Assembly (NCBI GenBank): GCA_947172415.1
Contig: OX359190.1
Location: 7,688,001 to 7,752,000 of the forward strand
Length of the DNA: 64,000 nucleotides
Direction of reading: 5' to 3'
Source: Chondrosia reniformis
Lineage: Eukaryota; Porifera; Demospongiae; Chondrillida; Chondrillidae
The notes beneath the pieces are model-generated. The model was not told where the DNA came from. It saw only the letters and a program-made list of their open reading frames with translations, and did not search any database. Positions within the stretch are counted from its first letter, which is position 1. Every line of letters begins with the position of its first letter. Made by a program: the position numbers and the translations under genes. This document shows, piece after piece, positions 55,279 through 64,000 of the stretch.

Positions 55279-56117
55279 CACTGTGTAACATCCCTTTCTT
55301 GTTTCTGAACTTTTTTCGAACCATCCCTACATCTTCTATATTTTTGTAGAAAATTTTATCGTTCGAATTCTCTAGTTTATATAAATCTAAAAACGTCCGA
55401 TAAACAATTATAATTAATTACAATTATTGGACGCCGTATTTTACTCATAATAGCGAAGTTATTCGCGCTTGGATGTGTCTCGAACTTGCGAGTCGAGCTT
55501 ACACTCTAATAATTGAGAGAAAGCATTCCCTCTGGCGCTTATGTAGTTCAATGGCAGAGAGCTGGTGCTTAATAACTGTTTCCATTTTGCATCGTTGCAT
55601 ATAGGAGCGTGTATTTAAAATGAAATACAAGATATAGCTATCTTTATTAAGCGCTTTGGTAACACGATAAATAATAATATTTATCACACTTGTCCATTTA
55701 CCTTGTGTGTTTACAAACTTCAAGAAATGTACCAAACTGAGAATAGTGATCAATCTTCCAACCATCTTGACCGATAAAATTTAGACCATACTACCTGCCC
55801 ATGCATAACACAAGTGACGTATTATATAATAATTAAGCCGGCGACCAGACGGGCCAAATTGTAATTATAGTCTTGTAGTCACCTTATATATTGAAAATAG
55901 TTAGATATTGGATTTCAAACCGAAACCTTTTTTATACTATACAGCTAGGGAAATACAAATCAATTAAGACACTTTTTCGTATTCTGTGTGGTATATTGTA
56001 TATCCAGATTGTATGTATATAGGGATTCCACTATTATATTACGGAAATTGGTAATACCTTGAGATTGAGCTATGTAAGACCTTGAAGCCTGATTGCTTTC
56101 ACACACATCTATATGGC

Positions 56118-56193
56118 TAGTCTCGGTCGCAGACCCAGCCGCCATTTTTATTCGTTCGGATAAAAATGGCGGATGGGTCTGGGACCGAGACTA
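56118..56193. repeat. GC-rich 33-base-arm hairpin
   Basis: The arms tagtctcggtcgcagaccca...gccatttttat and their complement are separated by tcgttcgg. The sequence stands out as GC-rich. atatggcta occurs on both sides, possibly a target duplication. A ccgccattttt word lies in each arm. 56365-56450 nearby has short ttcaa and gatact runs. Confidence 0.9.
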
Positions 56194-56624
56194 CTATATG
56201 GCTACTGGCCATTGTTTATAGACCATTTAGTAACTGAATTATAAATGTACAGACATGAAAGGTTGAAACCTTTATAACCTTGATCCATGCAAATGGGTTG
56301 TCAGTGATAATCATCTCCTGGGTGGTGTTCTTACCTACAGTCGTCACTCTGACTGGGGCAGTATAGTATATTCAATTCAATTCAATGATTAAGGTGCACC
56401 ATGCCCAAGGGCATTAAGACTGATACTGATACTGATACTGATACTGGTCCAATGTAGCACTAACACATGTGATTGTACATAATTATAAGCAAAAAGATAT
56501 ATAACAACACGTACATAAATAGTTCAAGTCAAACATACATAGTATACATAGACAAAACGTATATAGCTCTTAGTAGTTCTTTGGAATACTAATAATTGTT
56601 ATTTAAAATGAAATATGATTAAGT

Positions 56625-56925
56625 TACATCTTGTCCACCAGAAAAACAGCTGGGGAACTCTCCACTTGTCCAGTTTTAGCAGTCACTTCAATCTTGTACC
56701 TTTTCCCTCTCTCCAGTATAGTAACATAAAATGCTCTCACAACACCTCTCACTCTGATCATCCTCAGTTTGGTCACATGATCATGATCATCTTCTATTGA
56801 TAGGCTGGATACTGTAATGATAAACCAGTCTACTGGAGAGGATGGGAATTTCCATAACAAGACAACTCCTTACACTGTTCGAAAACTTCTTGTTATAACA
56901 GGAGGAACTGGAATGACTATATATT
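56625..56925 (-). pseudogene. FN3 exon relic with in-frame stop
   Basis: The frame reads VLLWKFPSSPVDWFIITVSS, RAFYVTILERGKRYKIEVTA and KTGQVESSPAVFLVDKM, an FN3 pattern. A TAA (56870-56872, minus strand) lies in frame ahead of VVLLW, and no good donor follows. It is probably a dead exon in the line of FN3 exons. Confidence 0.6.
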
Positions 56926-57070
56926 GACAAGGAAGGAAGTGTAGTTACCATGAATACATTATATACAGTACAAGTTACAATATATACTAAGGTAATCTAA
57001 TATAATATAATATAATATATACAGTACAAGTTACAATATACTAAGGTAATCCAATATAATAAAGTTAAAT

Positions 57071-57433
57071 AAAAACATTCAAAAAAATGAAGTTAAAAGT
57101 AGGGATGGCACTATAACTGTGATTGGCACATCTAGAAAAAGTAATGAAACAAGAAAGTGATCATATGGTAAGGCTAACATTGCAGAAGTGGCATACTGAA
57201 ACTTAACTATACACATCACTTCTATGTTTGGGCGCATCATGGATATACTATATAGAAGTAGGGATCGATGCGCCCAAACATAGAAGTGATGTGTATAGTT
57301 AAGTTTCAGTATGCCACTTCTGCAATGTTAGCCTTACCAGATGATCACTTTCTTGTTTCGTTACTTTTTCTAGATGTGCCAATCACTGTTATAGTGCCAT
57401 CCCTACTTTTAACTTCATTTTTGAATGTTTTTA
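57071..57433. repeat. Fold-back MITE, second copy
   Basis: The arms of about 165 bases are nearly perfect inverted copies and homologous to 36182-36525 (aaaaacattcaaaaaaatga, agtagggatggca, cacatcacttctatgtttgg). The end word gccatccctact occurs again at 58141-58152, so a larger composite element (57100-58152) is possible. Confidence 0.92.
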
Positions 57434-57489
57434 TTTAACTTGTATTGCCTCTTTTTTCTTGTTAATATTTGTTTTGAAAGTTTTCTTGG

Positions 57490-58170
57490 CGAAAACTCGA
57501 AATAAAGTAGCAGAATAGACGATATAATAGAGAGCTCTAAATTAAAAAATGGCGTCCGAAAAGATCCCAAATTTGATAAGATGTTTTCTACCGTTCTTTA
57601 ACATTCAGTTTAGGATATTAAAGGGTCCATCATCGTTAAGAATACGACTGTATATAGGCCCTGCAAAGCGACTAAGAAATTCGATCGCGGGTAACGGCAG
57701 TACCACAAATATTACTCATTCGGGTTACTTATTTTACAGAGAATTTGAAACTTAATTAAAAAATGGCGTTCAAAGAGGCCCTAAATTTGGCACTTTCAAA
57801 AGTAACACGCTTCGGTTGGAGCGCGTTGAAATCTAGGGTAGCCTATTCCCTAGTTCGGAAACATTCATGACGATTTAGTATTTGTATGTACCTGCGTAAG
57901 TTCGCATGTTAGCGCTAGCTCATTTGAAAAAGGAAGAGAAAATGAGGAATTGCAGAATTTGGCCTATTTCGGTTTAACCACTTTGCGAAGGTTGTAGAGC
58001 ATCGTAACATGTTTTGGCGTTTAGAAAAGCATGCAAAAACGACTGCAAACACACGAATGTAACCGAAAATCTGAACGTTGTTGATTTATGAGGTGTTAAT
58101 TGATAATACATTGAATAGGGCGGCCATGTTTTTTTTTCGGCCATCCCTACTTATAGAGTACTACCGTACT
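57490..58170. other. CpG-richer non-coding block with an internal repeat
   Basis: Contains two related starts about 213 bases apart (aattaaaaaatggcgtccga at 57540 and aattaaaaaatggcgttcaa at 57753). A 68-codon frame begins at the first ATG, but it is not kept at the second. It may be the interior of a transposon ending at 58152. No domain was recognised. Confidence 0.4.
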
Positions 58171-58334
58171 CTATACAGTACAAGTTACAATATACTAAGG
58201 TAATCTAATATAAATAAATAATATAATATAATTAATTAATTAAATAATTCATATGGCTCCAAGAAAGGACCTAGAAACAAAATGGGCATATCATCATAAA
58301 GTTTAGGGTATAAAACTCATTTTAAAGTGTACCT

Positions 58335-58757
58335 CTAAAAGTTGTCCTGCTAACAGTATCACTCCATGCTCCGCTTCCCAAATCAGACACAGCTCTCACT
58401 CTCACTTGATACAATGTCCCAAGTTGGAGATTCTCTATAGTAACCATTCTTGTGTTACCAGTTGAGGTCCTACTCAAGTTGTCCTGCTAACAGTATCACT
58501 CCATGCTCCGCTTCCCAAATCAGACACAGCTCTCACTCTCACTTGATACAATGTCCCAAGTTGGAGATTCTCTATAGTAACCATTCTTGTGTTACCAGTT
58601 GAGGTCCTCTCCATCCAACTACCACTAGTTCCACTCCTGTACTGTATCTTATAACTAGTGATGGGACGATCACTTGATGGAGCACTCCAAGTGACTCTCA
58701 GTGATGGTCTGTTTGAAGTGACGGTCCTAGTTACTTGATTGGTAGTCAATGATACAT
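58335..58757 (-). pseudogene. FN3 exon broken by internal duplication
   Basis: Paralogous to gene A FN3 exons (SLRVTWSAPSSDRPITSYKI, LGTLYQVRVRAVSDLGSGAW). About 137 bases of its 3' part are tandemly repeated (58338-58469 and 58475-58606), which puts a TGA in frame at the junction. One base is also missing near the start relative to the paralogues. A repeat fragment abuts its 3' end at 58330. Confidence 0.75.
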
Positions 58758-58988
58758 ATTTGGAACTACAGACAGAATAGTATAGATTATACCAATATCT
58801 AATACCTAAAAATGTTGTTTTCAAGAAGCAATGACTGATATATACACTCAAACATAAATGTAGAAGAATGTCTGTATACTTTGCTGTAGATATATACAGT
58901 ATATCTACACACTTTACATGCAAATCAATTTCTGAAATGCAACACTTATCAATAAATAATTTTACCTATAAACTTATTACATATTTAC

Positions 58989-61900
58989 CTGTAAATGTAG
59001 TCTCTGACACTCTTGTACTGTAAGGTCCTTGTCCATTGGATGAAACAGCTGCTAAACAAATGTAGTACATTGCACCTTGTGTAAGTCCACTCAGTGTAGT
59101 TGATGTACCAGTGATTCTTGACATTGTTGATGCTCCAGATGGTGGTTCTGTTGTAGTACCACTACTAGTTGAACACCTCACAGTGTAGGTTATTCCAGAT
59201 CCAGACACTGCAGTCCATGAAACTGTCAAAGATGGAGATCCACCTGATACACCTCTTGTAACAGTGACACCTTGGACTTGAGGTGGAGGTGGTGTTGGAG
59301 ATGGCATTGCTGATATTGCTACAATGTATAGAGGAAGAATGCAAAAAGCTTGTAACATCAATTATAAATTTAAAAAATTGAGCAGAATGTATAAATCTTT
59401 GGTATCAAGCTAATTAATACTCTTTTTATTTTATAGAAGTTACGTATATACGTAGGTAGGTATATAAGTGCCTAAACCAGCTGCATACATCATGCATACG
59501 TATTTCAAACTTAATTTTATAAACAAATTGGAGATATAAAAATGCTAGTATACAAAATGAATACAGTCATATATATATATATATAATACAAGAGTGTAAA
59601 CTAAGCCAGTTGTGTTTTCCTCCAGAGTTGTTCCATTAGAAGATGAATAATATATAGTATAGTACTTTGGAGCATCATTTTCTGAAGTTGCAGGTTCACT
59701 CCAATAAAGTGTTTGATTGATACTCTTTTCTGTTGTTTCTGTAGTTCCTTTTGTAATGTTGTTTACTCTTTCTGGTACTGTGAGAGAATAATCAATGCAT
59801 ATCAGACATATTTTATGATATATAATTTGCTAAACTTACCTTCAAACTTAGTTGTCACACTAGAGTTGAACTCCAAACATACTTCTCTACTTCCATTGTA
59901 TCCAATACAGTGAATGCTGTAAGTTGTATTTGAACTTAGTCCTGACACTTCATCTTCAGTGGCTGAAATATTCACTGTTATATTGTTGTTCAAATGACAT
60001 TTAAAGTATTGTGAGTTAAGTAACATTGTGTGGTTCTTTGAAATTACTATGTTGATGGATGATGAGTTTAATCGTTTTACATTGCCTTTAGCCTTATCTA
60101 CAGTATATAAAATAATAACAGCTTATACACCAATCTTCAGAAACCAGCAACCGTGCATGGCATAGATTTTCCATTACAGCATTAGCATAAAAGAGAGTAT
60201 TTTATTCTCTCAAATAAAGGTAGTCAATGAATAATAAATGCATTAATGTTATTCCTGGATTCTACCAAAGGTCATAAAACATTTGCGTACCTCTTTCTGT
60301 AGTTGTTATGTTAATTTCTGTGGCTTCACTGCTTGTGGCAGCATTGATGCTTCTCACTTGTATTGTATAGGAAGTTAAGGGAAGTAAATTGCCTATAACT
60401 GTTGATGTTGTATTCTCTTCAGTGACAAAGGTAGATTGATTACGAACAGCTATGTCATACATTAAAATTGGTAGATCTCCACTACTTTTACTTTGATTCC
60501 ACTGAACTTCAATTGACTGACATGTTATCATAGCATTAGCATCAGAAATTTCCACAGGGGCTGCAGGTTCTACAAGCACATTTATTGCACATTTATAGTC
60601 TTATCATATTAGGAGTATATAACATGTTATTACATACGTATATACATATATTGCTGATGAAGGTAATTAGTAAAGCTGCTAATGCTCAATAAGGCTTTAT
60701 TCTCTTCTTACATACAGTATATATGTACATATGTATGTAAATACTATATATACTATTATAATTATAATTGCACAACCAAAACATACTGCTTACTGTAGTC
60801 TAAGGTTATACTGTCACTAAATGGTCCTGTGTTGTTTCTTGATTTTCCAGCTACTGACACACTGTACTTCATAAGAGGACTTAATGGTAAAGTTAAGTTG
60901 TATTCTGTATGGTTTCCTTTAGTTTCTAATATTGTACAGTTAGTTGTGATCTCTTTACATGTCCGCACAACATATACCTCTGGTTGGTCATGTTTCTCGT
61001 TATTAGGTGTATCCCAAAGTAAGCCTTGAACTATGTTTGAGCTATTTTCAGGTACACTGGTTTTTGCAGTTTGCAGATTCTGTATCACATTAGGAACTGA
61101 TGGATTGAAACAATTAATTATACATATGTACATGATATTGTAGTGGCTTATATTGTTGCATTTGATAATGGTACTAAATGGTCGCAATTGAGCAAATTAT
61201 AAATAGAATGAATCAATAATAATTACAGGACATTTCAACCATGAACGTCTTTTCAACTGTAAAAGCATACATACATACGTTCATACGTATATTCTACTTT
61301 ATGAATATATACATATGCAAGCATGAATTCAAATTCTTAATGACATTTTAAAGTACATGCCAAGGATTCACAAAAGACAAAGATTCCCAGGGTCCCTGAT
61401 GAAGGTTGGAATTCCTAGAAACAGCGTCTGGCCCAGTGGAGCAAAATAGGAAATATATAGGAAAAAGCTCTATATCTTCATCCAAAGTTCCCTCCAGGTT
61501 TAGTTCCCTATATATAGGCTTTTTTTTATTTTTACAAATTAGGCATAGCATGTAGGAAAATGGTGTATTAGATTATTCATGTGTATAGATACTTCATACT
61601 TTAGTTTCCTTTTCTACATTTTATCAAACAACCCACAACTTAGTACATACGTACATATACATATCTCGTTTTGTGTGCATTAGGTTCATCATTTAAACAT
61701 ATATACGTACCTTGTGACTTAGTTGTTATGTCTAAGCATCCTTCAGTACTTCCATTGTATCCAGTGCACCGAATAAGGTAAGATGTGTTTGGTTGTAGAC
61801 TGCCTACGATCACCTCTTTGTCAGCAGTGATATTAAAGGTAGTTGTCAAATTACCATCATATACGTACTTCACATTCATATCTTTCAAGGGGTATTGTGT

Positions 61901-63897
61901 TTACATCATGATAGCTTATCTTCAGTGTTGTAGAGTTAGTACTCACTACCTTTAGCTCACTTTCTGTGTACAGTATGTGACCACAGATAATTATATATAT
62001 TTTCATATGCATTTCATATTAACGAACATCATCTGTATTATATACGTATACGTATAATACACAATATACGTAATGTATACCTATAAGTTAATAATAATAG
62101 TAATAATAGTAATAATTAGTAATACCTTTCAATTTAACAGTTTCACTTTCATTCTCATTTGTGTATCCGATTGCATTCATAGTGACAAATTTAAAGGTAG
62201 TTTGAAGAGACTTTAATTCAGTTATTATCACAAATGACATGTTTGTTGTAATATTCACTTGTCTGCCATCCTCCTCGTAGAAAACAATATATCCCTCTAT
62301 TGGTAGACCTCCAGAATTGGCTGGTGGGTACCAGGTAATGTTAACACTAGAGCATGTCATTTGTGTCACAGTTACATTGACTGGAGCTGATGGTTCTAAA
62401 CAAATGTACAGACATCTATAGTTAAAGCACAGTTCGTAATGGAATAAGATTTTAAAGGACAAAGAGGTTAGGAGAGCACTATTTTGATAGAATGTAAACT
62501 GAAACAAGAGGTTAGCCATAAATATAGTAATCCCTATCCTATATAGTTGTTTGCCAATATCAGTCAAAATAACTTACTGTATTACATGGCTGTACATGTT
62601 CCTAGCAATAAGAATAGCATGCAAAATATACATATAACTACTGTAGCCATCACTACTCTGGAAGCAATTTAGCACAACAAAGCAACTACATACATATGTA
62701 TATACATACGTACATATTGCACCACAGATTTTAGTTTGTATTTTATATAATAAAGGTTTAGAACCTGTAAGTCACTAAATGCCAAAGATTATTAAATACA
62801 CACAAAGACTATTTACAAAATATGAATTAGAAAATGAAAAGCTAAGATCTACAAATTGTTGATGTACTATGTACTGGTAAAAATTAAAAAATCTTTATAA
62901 TGTGTTTATAGTGAACTTAAGTACACATATAGAACTAAAGGTATTTTTGTGTTAGAAGGTATATTGTGTTAGTTGCACACCTACGTGACCTATTATAGTG
63001 ACATTACCTGAATATGTAGTCTCTGACATTCTCATGCTGTAAGTTCCTGGTACACCTGATGAAACAGCTGATACCCAAATATAGTAGGTTGTACCTTCAG
63101 CAAGTCCACTCAGTGTAGCTGATGTACCAGTGATACCTGACACATTTAATGCTCCAGATGGTGGTTCTGCAGTAGTACCACTATTTGTAGAATACCACAC
63201 AGTGTAGGTTATTCCAGATCCAATTACTGCAGTCCATGAAACTATCAATGAAGCAGATCCATTAGATGTACTTCTTGAAATGTTAACACCTTGGACTTCT
63301 GGTGGTACTGGGGTAGCTACATAAGATGCGGAGGGTAGGACTAGGATTAATGCATATATATACACTTCAACCAAACTATGGTGTAACTTTATATGTATAT
63401 ACTCAAAGGATTTTAGCTCTTCAATTGTAAGAAACTGACTTATTGTCTACTAAAGGTGCTACATCAAACATATACATCAAGTTCCTACTTTATGGTTTTA
63501 AACACATAATTAGTGGTAACTATGACTGTGAGTTGAATCATAACTCTGCACATATACACAATAGGACAGCTATGTTTTGCATTTAGTTTTACAAACTTAC
63601 CAAGCACTACTGTGTAAGTTGTTATGATCGTTTCATCCTTATTTCTTACACGACAAGAGTATGTTCCAGCATGACTTGTAGCAAATGTAGAAAAACCTAA
63701 TCTACGTCCAGTAGGTCCACCAGCTGTCCACACTTCACCTGTGGCTTTTACTATATTTCCTGTAGTATACCACTGCTTGGAAGCTGGTGTCCTGCTACAC
63801 CATAACTCTACTGATTGATTAATGGTGGGTGTTGCAGTTATGTCGACTGGAGGAGAACCTGATCCAACTATAATAGTTGTAGCTGGTTGTGAAGCAA
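58989..63897 (-). CDS. Ig and FN3 exon series (possible 5' part of gene B)
   Basis: Phase 1-1 exons: 63601-63897, an Ig domain (VELWCSR, KQWYTTGN, HAGTYSCRVRN); FN3 or FN3-like at 63008-63316, 62126-62395, 60794-61096, 60291-60569, 59840-60097 and 58989-59318. Typical cores are VNITWYPPANSGGLPIEGYI, LPILMYDIAVRN and LIVSWTAVIGSGITYTVWY. 61711-61963 is an FN3-like exon of 253 bases, one base out of frame. About 59600-59781 is a half FN3 whose second half is missing. Ig and FN3 arrays act in cell-surface recognition. The first exon lies beyond the window, since 63897 starts in phase 1. Confidence 0.8.
61350..61580 (+). repeat. SINE-like dispersed element, fullest copy
   Basis: Contains ccaaggattcacaaaagac, ccctgatgaaggttggaatt, tggcccagtggagcaaaat, cttcatccaaagttccctcc, ataggctttttt and gcatgtaggaaaatggtgta in that order. 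The other copies hold subsets. It lies in the intron between 61711 and 61096. Confidence 0.78.
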
Positions 63898-64000
63898 CTG
63901 AAGGAGAGAACAAAAGTATGCATACAAAGGAACCTTCAGTCAAAAGGTCAAAGGTCGATTGAACTAGTCTATACGTAAAGAATAGATTTTACATTGAAAA

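Noticed and set aside
55440-55600. tRNA-like A-box near 55545
   Set aside because: No B box at a suitable distance on the same strand and no foldable cloverleaf.
62088-62125. Poly-Tyr tail at the end of the FN3 frame
   Set aside because: It is read-through into an intronic (AAT)-type run beyond a good donor at 62126.

Overview
The window looks like animal nuclear DNA, most likely from a demosponge. The evidence is AT-rich sequence full of TATACGTATA-type words, many short introns (about 60-500 bases), a CARD-NACHT-LRR receptor, a metazoan adhesion GPCR, mosaic extracellular genes of FN3, EGF, VWC and Ig modules, a Penelope-like element, non-LTR retrotransposons and many fold-back repeats. 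I know of no single diagnostic base for the species, so the organism is an inference. Exon models below come from reading splice sites by eye and checking that intron phases agree.

Layout. 1-3.3 kb: a roughly 175-base tandem repeat split by a degraded Penelope-like element that carries a hammerhead-ribozyme-like fold, then a 105-base tandem duplication. 3.6-14 kb (minus strand): 'gene A', made of five tandem Ser/Thr/Pro-rich plus Cys-module exons, four FN3 exons and a VWC module. 14-18.3 kb: four minisatellites, a dispersed repeat and MITEs. 18.6-20 kb: decayed relatives of the Cys-module exon. 20-21.5 kb: a 5'-truncated LINE. 22.1-30.1 kb (plus strand): a complete-looking 12-exon NLR gene encoding 1,239 residues, every intron phase agreeing. 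31.9-47.3 kb (minus strand): 'gene B', 35 phase-compatible exons giving about 2,160 residues. From N to C it has Cys-module/mucin exons, three FN3-like exons, a mucin stretch, HRM/Cys-rich/TSP3 modules, a GAIN-like region, a GPS and seven membrane segments. 48.8-50 kb: a second LINE. 53-63.9 kb (minus strand): EGF, FN3 and Ig exons, mostly phase 1-1, which could be the 5' part of gene B (running off the right end) or a separate, partly decaying gene.

How the genes relate. Genes A and B share the same exon cassette and a 650-base flanking non-coding block, so they come from segmental duplication. Symmetric exon phases (0-0 for the Cys-module units, 1-1 for FN3, EGF and Ig) let modules be gained or lost without shifting the frame, and several very recent duplications are visible. 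The NLR is a cytoplasmic innate-immune-type receptor; genes A and B are cell-surface or secreted recognition/adhesion proteins. The NLR and gene B are convergent, about 1.8 kb apart. Fold-back elements, including a nearly perfect 2 x 447-base palindrome, sit inside gene B introns.
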